Shown here: in pieces, positions 5,922-13,835 of the stretch | How the letters are laid out: the number at the start of each line of letters is the position of its first letter | Numbering within the stretch: the first letter of the stretch is position 1 | NCBI GenBank assembly: GCA_025356765.1 | Contig: JANXRO010000065.1 | Span: 1 to 13,965 of the forward strand | Direction of reading: 5' to 3' | DNA from: Hyphomicrobiales bacterium | GTDB taxonomy: Bacteria; Pseudomonadota; Alphaproteobacteria; Rhizobiales; Aestuariivirgaceae | Length of the DNA: 13,965 bases | Position numbers and translations under genes: made by a program | The notes under the pieces: generated by a model | What the model was told of the DNA's origin: nothing | The model's database searches: none | The model's input: the letters and a program-made list of their open reading frames with translations, nothing else

Positions 5922-8192
5922 ATGGAATACAAAATGAAGTTCTTTGCCCATTCTGGAAATAGCAAAGTCGATAAATCAGACTGGCAGCCGCTTGCCGAAC
6001 ATTCAGAAAATGTGGCGCGAATGGCCGCACAAATGGCTTCCATTTTTGGATGTGAGAATGCCGCATATGCTGCAGGACTTTTTCATGATCTGGGGAAATA
6101 TAATCCGGCATTTCAAAGCAGGTTGGATGGTGCCAATATCCGCGTTGATCACTCTACGGCGGGTGCGGCTTTGTTGCCATCGCTCGCCAAGGGCAGGGAT
6201 CACGACATCGCAAAACTGATTGCCTATGTCATTGCTGGCCACCACGCTGGTTTGCCGGACATGACGAGTGAAAGCGGGTCGCTCTCAGAGCGCGTGAAGA
6301 ACTTTAAGGGCGAGTTGGATGCAGTGTGGAAGCAGGAGCTTTCATTCGATTTGGAAAGCTTAGTGCCTTCATCTTTCAAATTTTCTGAAACAGAGAAGCG
6401 GCGTCCATTTCAATTTTCATTTCTCACCCGCATGATTTTTTCTTGCCTAGTTGATGCAGATTACAAAGACACAGAAGCTTTTTATGACAAGCTTGAAAGT
6501 CGACGACATGATAGGGAATGGCAGCCGCTTCAAAAACTATTGCCGCAGTTCACAAATGCCTTTGATACGAAAATGAATTCGATGTCGAAAGCTGATACGA
6601 AAGTTAACCTACTGCGCACCGATATTCTCCATCATGTGCGGGCGCAAGCCGCGCAAAAGCCGGGACTGTTTACACTCACAGTGCCAACGGGCGGTGGCAA
6701 GACTTTGGCCTCGCTTGGTTTTGCCTTGGACCATGCGAAACTTCACGGGCATGACAGGATCATTTATGCCATCCCTTTCACATCAATCATTGATCAGACG
6801 GCGGCGATTTTTGGTGATCTGCTGGGCGTTGATCATATTCTGGAACATCACTCGGCCATCGACAATGAGGCAATCGGCAAAAGCCAGCGCCGCGATTGGC
6901 GCGATAAATTGAAACTGGCGATGGAAGATTGGGCCGCCCCCATTGTGGTTACAACCAATGTGCAGTTTTTTGAAAGTCTGTTTGCGTCGCGCACCTCAGC
7001 GGCGCGGAAACTCCACAACATTGCCAACAGCGTGATCATTTTGGATGAAGCTCAAACCATTCCGCGCAATCTACTGTCACCCTGTATGCGGGTGCTGGAT
7101 GAACTGGCCAAAAACTATAAATGCAGCATCGTGCTGTGCACCGCAACCCAACCCGCAACCGATGCCAGAAATTTTTCAATTGGCCATCCGGCAGGTTTGC
7201 CGTTGGAAGGCCGCGAACTGGCACCGGACCCGCAACGGCTCTCCAATTCTTTGCGCCGCGTTATCATTCAAAAACCACGCGAGATGCGCAATGATGAAGT
7301 GCTGTCGGAACTACAACAAACAAGCCAGGGCCTCGTCATCGTCAACAGCCGCAAACATGCTTTGGCGCTTTATCAAGACGCAAAAAAGTCCGGGATGGAT
7401 GGGCTTGTGCATCTCACTACGCGGCAATGCGCTGTTGATCGCCGCAAGATTTTAGCCGAAGTGCGCACTCGTCTTGAGAACAAACAATACTGTCGCGTCA
7501 TTGCAACAAGTTTGGTTGAAGCCGGAGTCGATGTTGATTTTCCGCGCGTGTGGCGGGCCGAGGCTGGGTTGGACCAGATTGCTCAAGCGGCAGGACGTTG
7601 CAACCGTGAAGGCAAGCGGCCTGTTGAGGAAAGTATCGTAACAGTTTTCCAGACTCCAGATTATCCACCACCCGGCGAGATCAAAGCTTTGACGGGGGAT
7701 ATGTCGCGGATATTGCACAAACACGAAGCCGATTTGCTTTCACCAGCGGCCATCGCCGATTATTTTGGTGAGGTTTATTGGCGGCTGGGTGAAAAAGGTT
7801 TGGATGCCAAAGATATTCTGGCGCGATTCAAAGTGGACCGAACTGGCACTGATTTTTCTTATCGCAAAGTGGCCGAAGATTTCCGGATGATTGAAAGTGG
7901 CATGGTTCCGGTGATTGTTCCTATGGATGAGAAATCCAGAGCTTGGGTGGCAAAACTGGGTGTGCCTGAAATCAGCTCAGGCAAGTTGGCGCGCGAATTA
8001 CAAACCTACATTGTGCAAGTGCCACCTAAAGCGCGCCAACTTTTGCTGGCCAATGGTCGCGTGAAATTCATCGCACCCGAATTGCGCGAAGATCAGTTTG
8101 CGGTGTTAACAGACCCCAAGCTCTACACCTCAGAATTGGGCCTGTTGTGGGAGGATGCGGACTATTTATCCACAGAGGCTCTTGTCAATTAG
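5922..8192 (+). CDS. cas3: CRISPR-associated helicase-nuclease Cas3 (type I-C)
   Basis: A 756-residue fusion of an N-terminal HD nuclease and a superfamily-2 helicase, the effector that unwinds and degrades DNA once Cascade has bound a target. HD residues are visible as His27, His55-Asp56 in FHDLGKY, His77 and His107-108 in GHHAG. Helicase motifs are the Walker A VPTGGGKT (254-261), the DEAD-box variant DEAQ (375-378), motif III TAT (407-409) and the motif V/VI region ATSLVEAGVDVDF (528-540) and QAAGRCNREG (555-564). All are intact and length is normal for I-C Cas3. The ATG at 5922 is given as start. An in-frame ATG at 5934 has a GGAA 6 nt upstream and begins MKFFAHS, as many homologues do, and may be the true start. 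It is first of the cas operon; 49 bp separate it from cas5. Confidence 0.97.
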   Translation: MEYKMKFFAHSGNSKVDKSDWQPLAEHSENVARMAAQMASIFGCENAAYAAGLFHDLGKYNPAFQSRLDGANIRVDHSTAGAALLPSLAKGRDHDIAKLIAYVIAGHHAGLPDMTSESGSLSERVKNFKGELDAVWKQELSFDLESLVPSSFKFSETEKRRPFQFSFLTRMIFSCLVDADYKDTEAFYDKLESRRHDREWQPLQKLLPQFTNAFDTKMNSMSKADTKVNLLRTDILHHVRAQAAQKPGLFTLTVPTGGGKTLASLGFALDHAKLHGHDRIIYAIPFTSIIDQTAAIFGDLLGVDHILEHHSAIDNEAIGKSQRRDWRDKLKLAMEDWAAPIVVTTNVQFFESLFASRTSAARKLHNIANSVIILDEAQTIPRNLLSPCMRVLDELAKNYKCSIVLCTATQPATDARNFSIGHPAGLPLEGRELAPDPQRLSNSLRRVIIQKPREMRNDEVLSELQQTSQGLVIVNSRKHALALYQDAKKSGMDGLVHLTTRQCAVDRRKILAEVRTRLENKQYCRVIATSLVEAGVDVDFPRVWRAEAGLDQIAQAAGRCNREGKRPVEESIVTVFQTPDYPPPGEIKALTGDMSRILHKHEADLLSPAAIADYFGEVYWRLGEKGLDAKDILARFKVDRTGTDFSYRKVAEDFRMIESGMVPVIVPMDEKSRAWVAKLGVPEISSGKLARELQTYIVQVPPKARQLLLANGRVKFIAPELREDQFAVLTDPKLYTSELGLLWEDADYLSTEALVN

Positions 8193-8241
8193 TTCTATTT
8201 ATGTTCTGGTCGGCCATCGTCCTTAAATGCGGCAGGGTGGC

Positions 8242-8910
8242 ATGGCTTACGGCATTCGATTGAAAGTTTGGGGTAATTACGCTTGTTTTACGCGCCCCGA
8301 AATGAAAGTGGAGCGTGTATCCTATGATGTAATGACGCCCTCTGCTGCGCGGGGCATTTTGGAGGCGATCCATTGGAAGCCCGCCATTCGCTGGGTGATT
8401 GATGCCATTCATGTGTTGGAGCCCATTCGTTTTCAGTCCATCCGCCGCAATGAAGTTGGGCACAAGGCACCCGTCGGAAGAATCAAAACCGCGATGAACC
8501 GCGAAAACCTTGAGGGCTTGCATATATTGGTGGACGAAGATCGCCAGCAACGTGCGTCCACCGTTCTGGCGAAAGTTGCTTATGTCATCGAGGCGCATTT
8601 TGAGATGACAGAAAAAGCAGGTGAAGGTGACAATGTCGGCAAACATCTAGACGTGTTCAATAGACGCGCCATCAAAGGCCAGTGCTTTCATCAACCGTGT
8701 TTGGGCACAAGGGAATTTGCTGCCAGTTTTGAATTGCTGCCCCCAGATGCGGCCATGCCAAAAGCAATCGACGAAACCCGCGATCTTGGCTTCATGCTTT
8801 GGGACATTGACCATCAAGCCAAAGATCGACCATCTTATTTCTTTCGTGCGCAATTGGTGAATGGCACCATCGAAGTGCCGGCTCCTAATTCACCGGAGGT
8901 GAAACGATGA
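8242..8910 (+). CDS. cas5c: Cas5c (Cas5d) crRNA-processing endoribonuclease
   Basis: A 222-residue RAMP protein. In type I-C it replaces Cas6: it cuts each repeat at the base of its hairpin and then caps the 5' handle in Cascade. Diagnostic blocks are MAYGIRLKVWGNYACFTRPE (1-20), ERVSYDVMTPSAARGILEAI (34-53 of the reading frame starting at 8227, 29-43 here), RFQSIRRNE and KGQCFHQPCLGTREF (145-159). Lys134-His135 in NVGKHLDVF may correspond to the Lys-His pair of the Bacillus halodurans enzyme. The catalytic Tyr of that enzyme seems to fall on the HW of EAIHWKP, here His44; this needs a proper alignment. The start at 8242 is chosen over 8227 because AGGG lies just upstream and homologues begin MAYGI. 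Its TGA overlaps the cas8c ATG. Confidence 0.96.
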   Translation: MAYGIRLKVWGNYACFTRPEMKVERVSYDVMTPSAARGILEAIHWKPAIRWVIDAIHVLEPIRFQSIRRNEVGHKAPVGRIKTAMNRENLEGLHILVDEDRQQRASTVLAKVAYVIEAHFEMTEKAGEGDNVGKHLDVFNRRAIKGQCFHQPCLGTREFAASFELLPPDAAMPKAIDETRDLGFMLWDIDHQAKDRPSYFFRAQLVNGTIEVPAPNSPEVKR

Positions 8911-10652
8911 GCATTCTTGCATCGCTGGCGAAAGCTTACGAGCGCTTACCTGATGCACCTCCGTTTGGGTTTTCAGCTGAGAAAATTGGATTTCTGATTT
9001 CATTGAATGCAGATGGCAGTGTTGCCAGCGTTGCGGATTTGCGAACGGGTGCGGGCAACAAGAAAATCATACCCCTCATGCAAGTGCCGCAAGCCGTCAA
9101 GCGAACGGTTGGCATAGCTCCAAATTTTCTTTGGGACAAAACCTCTTATGTGCTTGGTGTAACAGCAGGTGAAGGAAAACGGGTGGCTGGCGAACATGCC
9201 GCCTTTGTTGAACGTCATTTGGAAGCTCTTGCCGGACAGGAGGACGAGGGCCTTAAAGCACTGAGTCTATTTCTCACAAACTGGAAGCCAGAACTATTCA
9301 TTGCTCCCCTGTGGCCAGATGACATGAAAGATCAGAATGTGGTTTTTGCGTTGGAAGCGGAACGGTTGAAAAATATTCGTATCCATGATCGTCTCGCTAC
9401 CAAAAAACTGTGGGAAAAACTGTCGTCCGAAGGCGACAAGAGTTTCGCGGCCTGCCTTGTCAGTGGTGAAAACGGACCTGTTAGTCGGCTTCACCCCTCG
9501 ATCAAGGGCGTTTGGGGCGGGCAATCTTCTGGTGCCTCCATCGTGTCTTTCAATCTGGACGCTTTTACATCTTATGGCCACGAACAAGGAGAAAATGCGC
9601 CCGTGTCCGAAGCGGCAGTTTTTGCCTATACAACTGCACTGAACAGGTTGTTGGAAAAAGATAGTAAAAACCGTATCCAACTCGGCGATGCTTCTACAGT
9701 GTTTTGGGCGGATGCCTCTAATGCTGAGGATGCAAATGACGCGGAGTCACTTTTTGCCTCTTTGTGCAGCGATGTGGATGAAACCATGCAGTCCGACAAG
9801 GTCGGTGATCTTCTTAAAAAAATGCGAAGTGGCTTGCCTATAAAAGATTTTGCACCGGGGCTTGAAAAAGGCGTTCGCTTTTATGTTCTGGGCTTGGCCC
9901 CTAATGCCGCACGCATTTCTATTCGGTTTTATTTTGAGGATGATTTTGGAGCACTTGCTGCAAATTATCAGCGCTTTGTGCAAGAGATGCAGATTGAGCC
10001 TGAACCGCGTGATGGCTTTCCACCATTCTGGAAATATCTTGCTGAAACAGCTGTGCTTGGCAAGCGCGAAAATGTTCCGCCGAAACTGGCGGGAGATTGG
10101 ATACGTGCCATCCTCACGGGCGGGCCCTATCCGCTCACTTTAATGTCTTCAATTCAAATGCGCATTCGTGCCGACAAAGACATCAACGCGTTGCGAATCG
10201 CAATGCTCAAATCAGTTCTCATCCGAAATTATAAAATGGAGGTTCCAGTGGCACTCGACATCGAGAATAGAAATAAGGGCTATCTGTTAGGGCGGCTTTT
10301 TGCTGCCTATGAACAGGCCCAAAGAGCAGCCCTTGGCGACAAGGTCAATGCCACGATCAAGGATAAGTTTTATGGAACGGCATCGGCACAGCCGCGCCGG
10401 GTTTTTGCATTGCTTGACAAGGGATCAGTCAATCATCTCTCAAAGCTCGGCAAGGCTAAGCCTGGCTACCGTGTTGTGATTGAACGCGAGATTGCTGATA
10501 TCATGGCCATCATACAGCCCGGCGAAGACCCGTTTCCCGCTTCAATGTCTGCCGAAGAACAAGCCTTGTTTGGCGTTGGTTATTATCATCAGCGCAATCA
10601 CTTCTTCAAACCCAAGTCAAATGAAACCTCAGCCACAAAGGATGCCGAATAA
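8907..10652 (+). CDS. cas8c: Cas8c (Csd1), large subunit of type I-C Cascade
   Basis: A 581-residue large subunit that recognises the PAM and positions the target DNA. The beginning MSILASLAKAYERL and the following FSAEKIGFLISLNADGSV are characteristic of Csd1, as is the central QSSGASIVSFNLDAFTSYG block. The gene overlaps cas5c by ATGA and has a perfect GGAGGT Shine-Dalgarno at 8895-8900, 6 nt before its ATG. The length is normal for Csd1. The C-terminal 134 residues form the region that in other I-C systems is also translated on its own as the small subunit Cas11c; the matching internal start is listed separately. The last residues carry the TAA that overlaps the cas7c ATG by one base. Confidence 0.97.
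   Translation: MSILASLAKAYERLPDAPPFGFSAEKIGFLISLNADGSVASVADLRTGAGNKKIIPLMQVPQAVKRTVGIAPNFLWDKTSYVLGVTAGEGKRVAGEHAAFVERHLEALAGQEDEGLKALSLFLTNWKPELFIAPLWPDDMKDQNVVFALEAERLKNIRIHDRLATKKLWEKLSSEGDKSFAACLVSGENGPVSRLHPSIKGVWGGQSSGASIVSFNLDAFTSYGHEQGENAPVSEAAVFAYTTALNRLLEKDSKNRIQLGDASTVFWADASNAEDANDAESLFASLCSDVDETMQSDKVGDLLKKMRSGLPIKDFAPGLEKGVRFYVLGLAPNAARISIRFYFEDDFGALAANYQRFVQEMQIEPEPRDGFPPFWKYLAETAVLGKRENVPPKLAGDWIRAILTGGPYPLTLMSSIQMRIRADKDINALRIAMLKSVLIRNYKMEVPVALDIENRNKGYLLGRLFAAYEQAQRAALGDKVNATIKDKFYGTASAQPRRVFALLDKGSVNHLSKLGKAKPGYRVVIEREIADIMAIIQPGEDPFPASMSAEEQALFGVGYYHQRNHFFKPKSNETSATKDAE
10248..10652 (+). CDS. cas11c: Predicted internal translation product Cas11c (small subunit) within cas8c
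   Basis: Inside cas8c, GGAGGT at 10238-10243 lies 4 nt before an in-frame GTG at 10248. This is codon 448 of cas8c and would yield 134 residues starting at VALDIENRNKGYLLGRLF. The hexamer is identical to the Shine-Dalgarno in front of cas8c itself. Work on type I-C (and other) systems has shown that Cas8 genes encode an independently translated small subunit, Cas11, from an internal start in exactly this C-terminal region; two copies line the belly of the complex. An overlapping ATG at 10236 (residue 444) would lack this ribosome site. The internal site is seen in the sequence; the product is inferred. Confidence 0.75.
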   Translation: MALDIENRNKGYLLGRLFAAYEQAQRAALGDKVNATIKDKFYGTASAQPRRVFALLDKGSVNHLSKLGKAKPGYRVVIEREIADIMAIIQPGEDPFPASMSAEEQALFGVGYYHQRNHFFKPKSNETSATKDAE

Positions 10653-11608
10653 TGACCGCGATTTCTAACCGTTATGATTTTGTGTTGTTGTTTGATGTTG
10701 CCAATGGCAATCCCAATGGCGATCCCGATGCTGGAAATTTGCCGCGTCTTGATCCTGAAACCAACCACGGCCTCGTCTCAGATGTGAGTCTCAAGCGCAA
10801 GGTGCGCAACTTCATTGAGATGGCCCATGAAGGCAAAGATGGCTTTCATATTTATGTGAAAGAAGGCGCTATTCTGAATGATCAGCATCGCAAAGCCTAT
10901 AAGGCGCTGCGCCCTGATGACGCCAAAGTGGATAAGGATGCCAAACTCAACCCGAAGGACGATGATGAGGCGGTCAAGCTGCGTAATTTTATGTGCAGGA
11001 ACTTTTTTGACGTGCGCAGCTTTGGCGCTGTGATGTCGACAGGCGTGAATTGCGGTCAAGTGCGTGGTCCTGTTCAATTGACTTTTGCAAGCTCGGTTGA
11101 GCCAATCGTGCCAGTTGAAATTTCAATCACCCGCATGGCTGCCACCAATGAAGCTGAAAAAAAGCAACGTGCCGAGGGTAGCGAAGAAAGCAATGACCGC
11201 ACGGATAACCGCACCATGGGCCGCAAACATATAGTGCCTTATGGTCTTTATCGTGCCCATGGGTTTATCTCAGCAAAATTGGCCGAACGCACAGGGTTCG
11301 CAGATGCCGACTTAGAAACTTTGTTCAACGCTTTATCCACGATGTTTGAGCATGATCGCTCCGCTGCGCGTGGTGAAATGACAACCCGCAAGCTGATCAT
11401 GTTCAAGCATCAGAACGCCATGGGCAATGCTCCGGCTCACAGTTTGTTTGATCGTGTGAAAGTCGGGCGCAATGTGAGTGGTGAGTTCAGAAGCGTGGAT
11501 GATTCCGGAATTGGCAATTATCCTCCAGCCCGCAAATTTTCGGATTACATCGTGACAATAGACCAAAACAACATTCCAGAAGGTGTGGAAATCATCGAGC
11601 GGGTCTGA
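10652..11608 (+). CDS. cas7c: Cas7c (Csd2), Cascade backbone subunit
   Basis: A 318-residue RAMP protein that polymerises along the crRNA spacer to form the Cascade backbone. It opens with RYDFVLLFDVANGNPNGDPD, the diagnostic Csd2 N-terminus, followed by GLVSDVSLKRKVRNF. The conserved NFFDVRSFGAVMSTG and RGPVQLTFASSVEPI blocks and the late YRAHGFISAKLA motif are present. It is somewhat longer than the commonest forms (about 280-300 residues); lysine/aspartate-rich loops near residues 88-110 and 165-185 may account for this. AAAGGA at 10637-10642 provides a ribosome site 9 nt upstream and the ATG shares one base with the cas8c stop. It is highly expressed in known complexes (six or seven copies per crRNA), and the good ribosome site fits that. 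Confidence 0.97.
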   Translation: MTAISNRYDFVLLFDVANGNPNGDPDAGNLPRLDPETNHGLVSDVSLKRKVRNFIEMAHEGKDGFHIYVKEGAILNDQHRKAYKALRPDDAKVDKDAKLNPKDDDEAVKLRNFMCRNFFDVRSFGAVMSTGVNCGQVRGPVQLTFASSVEPIVPVEISITRMAATNEAEKKQRAEGSEESNDRTDNRTMGRKHIVPYGLYRAHGFISAKLAERTGFADADLETLFNALSTMFEHDRSAARGEMTTRKLIMFKHQNAMGNAPAHSLFDRVKVGRNVSGEFRSVDDSGIGNYPPARKFSDYIVTIDQNNIPEGVEIIERV

Positions 11609-11611
11609 ACC

Positions 11612-12289
11612 ATGGTTGAGCCTGCTGACGCGCATGAGTCTGAGAAAGCGGAACCCATCCCGCTTTCTGCTCTTCAGCATGCGGTTTATTGTTTGCGTCA
11701 GGCAGCGCTTATTCACCTCGAACGACAATGGGAGGAAAACAGGTTCACAGCCGAGGGTAGTGTGCTTCATACGGTGGCAGAAAAACCTGGCACCCGCAAA
11801 GATCGCGGCGTGCGCCGCGTGATGGCACTGCCCTTGGCGTCTCGCCGGTTGGGAATTGTGGGTGTTGGTGATCTGGTGGAGTTTCACAAAGGCGAAGGGG
11901 CAACTGAAACAGCTTATCCGGTGGAATATAAGCGCGGCAAACCCAAAACCCACCGCGCTGATGAAGTTCAGCTTTGCGCCCAAGCGCTGTGCCTTGAGGA
12001 AATGACGGGCAGCGCCGTACCCGAAGGTGCGCTCTTTTATGGTGAAACCAAGCGGCGTGTCATCATTCGCTTTGATGATGAACTTAGAGTCTTTACAGAA
12101 ACCATCATTGCTGAATTGACACAGGTTTTCGCCACCCAAAAAACGCCACCACCAACCCAAAATAGAGAGCGGTGCCGCGCCTGTTCGCTGCTGGAAATAT
12201 GCAAGCCACATCTGGTTGCAAAACCCGTGCTGGCGTGGCGTAAACGAATCTTGGATCAACTCTTAGCGGATGGAGCTGAACCCGCATGA
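11612..12289 (+). CDS. cas4: Cas4 nuclease, spacer acquisition
   Basis: A 225-residue Cas4 of the RecB-like nuclease family with an iron-sulfur cluster. Conserved features are Cys27 near the N-terminus and the C-terminal cysteine set CRACSLLEIC (Cys188, 191 and 197), which together hold the cluster. The nuclease residues are His53, Asp87 in GVGDLVEF, Glu105 and Lys107 in PVEYKRGK, with Gln120 following. In type I-C, Cas4 joins Cas1-Cas2 and selects and trims prespacers by PAM. The start lies 3 bp after the cas7c stop. The TGA overlaps the cas1 ATG, so Cas4 and Cas1 levels should be coupled. The ribosome site is weak. A short N-terminal acidic tail precedes the conserved fold. I see no missing catalytic residue. 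Confidence 0.96.
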   Translation: MVEPADAHESEKAEPIPLSALQHAVYCLRQAALIHLERQWEENRFTAEGSVLHTVAEKPGTRKDRGVRRVMALPLASRRLGIVGVGDLVEFHKGEGATETAYPVEYKRGKPKTHRADEVQLCAQALCLEEMTGSAVPEGALFYGETKRRVIIRFDDELRVFTETIIAELTQVFATQKTPPPTQNRERCRACSLLEICKPHLVAKPVLAWRKRILDQLLADGAEPA

Positions 12290-13320
12290 AGAAGCTGCTC
12301 AATACTCTTTACCTCACAACAGAAGGCTCATCACTGCGCAAAGAAGGAGAAAATCTGGTTGCGGATGTCGAAGGTGTTGAAAAAGCCCGCGTGCCTTTTC
12401 ACATGATTTCGTCTGTCGTTTTATTTGGTGCCATTTTTGTATCCCCGCCTTTGCTGCAATCCTGTGCCGCTGCGGGCATCACCATCGTGCTGCTATCGCG
12501 CAACGGCCGTTTCCAGGCGCGGGTTGAAGGCCCGATCAGCGGCAATGTTTTGCTGCGGCGAGCGCAATATAAGGCGTCTGAAAAGCCGGAAGAAATTGTG
12601 CGCTCGATATTGATTGGTAAAATCACCAATCAGCGCAGCGTGCTCATGCGGCATGTGCGTGACTATGGGCATGAAACCGAAGCGCCAATTCTTGAGCGGC
12701 TTAATTTCGTTGTTGGGCGCTTGGCTCATATTGTCCGTTACGTGCAGGTGGCCGATATTGAACTGGACACCATGCGCGGTTCAGAGGGTGAAGCAGCCAA
12801 TCTCTATTTCTCAGTTTTTGATCATCTCATCCGCTCATCAGAACCATCGATGCGTTGGCAAGTACGGTCGCGCAGGCCGCCGTTGGATCCGATGAATGCC
12901 CTGCTGTCCTTTCTATACACACTGCTCACTCATGATTGTCGCAGCGCTGCGGAATCTGTGGGGCTTGATTCTGCTGTAGGGTTTTTACACCGAGATCGAC
13001 CGGGCCGCCCCAGTCTGGCGCTGGATATAATGGAGGAGTTGCGACCAGTCCTGGCAGACAGGTTAGCGCTTTCATTGGTCAATCGGCGACAAATCCAAGC
13101 ATCAGATTTTGAAACGCGCGAGGGTGGGGCGGTTTTTCTTCGTGATGACGCCCGCAAAACCATTCTGACTGCCTGGCAAGAACGCAAAAAAGAAGAGCGC
13201 CTCCACCCATTTCTCGAAGAAAAAGCGCCGCTCGGCCTGTTCCCTTATCTTCAGGCCTTGCTGCTCGCCCGCCATCTGCGCGGTGATCTTGATGCTTATC
13301 CTTCTCTGATTTGGAAGTAA
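12286..13320 (+). CDS. cas1: Cas1 integrase, spacer acquisition (type I-C)
   Basis: A 344-residue Cas1, the integrase that inserts new spacers at the leader end of the array. The N-terminal beta domain begins MKKLLNTLYLTTEGSSL. The catalytic metal ligands are visible as Glu167 in MRGSEGEAANLYF, His235 in VGFLHRDRPGRPSLA and Asp247 in LALDIMEELRP. The length matches I-C Cas1 and no frame break is seen. GGAG at 12272-12275 gives a ribosome site 10 nt before the ATG, which overlaps the cas4 stop (ATGA). It should act with Cas2 and Cas4 as one acquisition complex. Confidence 0.98.
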   Translation: MKKLLNTLYLTTEGSSLRKEGENLVADVEGVEKARVPFHMISSVVLFGAIFVSPPLLQSCAAAGITIVLLSRNGRFQARVEGPISGNVLLRRAQYKASEKPEEIVRSILIGKITNQRSVLMRHVRDYGHETEAPILERLNFVVGRLAHIVRYVQVADIELDTMRGSEGEAANLYFSVFDHLIRSSEPSMRWQVRSRRPPLDPMNALLSFLYTLLTHDCRSAAESVGLDSAVGFLHRDRPGRPSLALDIMEELRPVLADRLALSLVNRRQIQASDFETREGGAVFLRDDARKTILTAWQERKKEERLHPFLEEKAPLGLFPYLQALLLARHLRGDLDAYPSLIWK

Positions 13321-13323
13321 TCT

Positions 13324-13614
13324 ATGTTGGTGCTGGTTACATATGATGTTTCATTCGCCGATGCTGGTGGCCCAAGAAGGTTGCGACGGGTTTCCAAAAC
13401 CTGTCGTGACTATGGACAGCGCGTGCAATATTCTGTGTTTGAAATTGAAGTAGACCCTGCCCAGTGGACTGCCTTAAAAAAGCGTTTAGAAGACATCATA
13501 AAACCTGATGTCGACAGCCTGCGCTATTATTATCTTGGTGCAAACTGGCAAAGACGAGTAGAGCATGTTGGCGCAAAGCCAGCGACGGATTTGAATGGCC
13601 CGCTGATTGTTTAG
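13324..13614 (+). CDS. cas2: Cas2, spacer acquisition
   Basis: A 96-residue Cas2 with a ferredoxin-like fold, which bridges two Cas1 dimers and sets spacer length. The beginning MLVLVTYDVS contains the conserved Asp8, and the central RRVSKTCRDYGQRVQYSVFE is characteristic. The start lies 3 bp after the cas1 stop; GGAAG just upstream serves as a weak ribosome site. It is the last cas gene. The leader and array follow on the same strand. Confidence 0.97.
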   Translation: MLVLVTYDVSFADAGGPRRLRRVSKTCRDYGQRVQYSVFEIEVDPAQWTALKKRLEDIIKPDVDSLRYYYLGANWQRRVEHVGAKPATDLNGPLIV

Positions 13615-13835
13615 GTTCTTGCAGTACCAACTTTCAATGATTGATAATAATTGCGGCAGCGCGTACCTCAAGCATGTCAGGTTTCCCCGCGATGTTCGCG
13701 CTCTTCATAACCAATTGAATACATGTGACATCAGGCAAACAGTTATTTATATCACTATTGGAATGTGCGGCCCTACAAGACTTTCGCGCAGTAAATTAGA
13801 TTTTCTAATGAATCTCTTGATGTTAACAACAGCAT
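13615..13835 (+). promoter_or_regulatory. CRISPR leader between cas2 and the array
   Basis: About 220 AT-rich, non-coding bp directly before the first repeat, where the pre-crRNA promoter and the acquisition signals should lie. Two short inverted repeats are visible: CGCGA-TGT-TCGCG at 13688-13700 and ATTAGA-TTT-TCTAAT at 13795-13809, the latter ending 26 bp before repeat 1. Neither is followed by a T-run, so they are not evident terminators. I could not place a confident -35/-10 pair. The assignment as leader rests on position and orientation. Confidence 0.7.

Noticed and set aside
11333..12259. A 308-codon open frame on the minus strand opposite cas7c and cas4.
   Set aside because: It is antisense to two clearly conserved cas genes, and its composition (many His, Phe and Cys) is typical of a shadow frame.
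13688..13700. CGCGA-TGT-TCGCG hairpin after cas2 as a rho-independent terminator of the cas operon.
   Set aside because: The stem has only 5 bp and is not followed by a run of T, so it does not qualify as a terminator.
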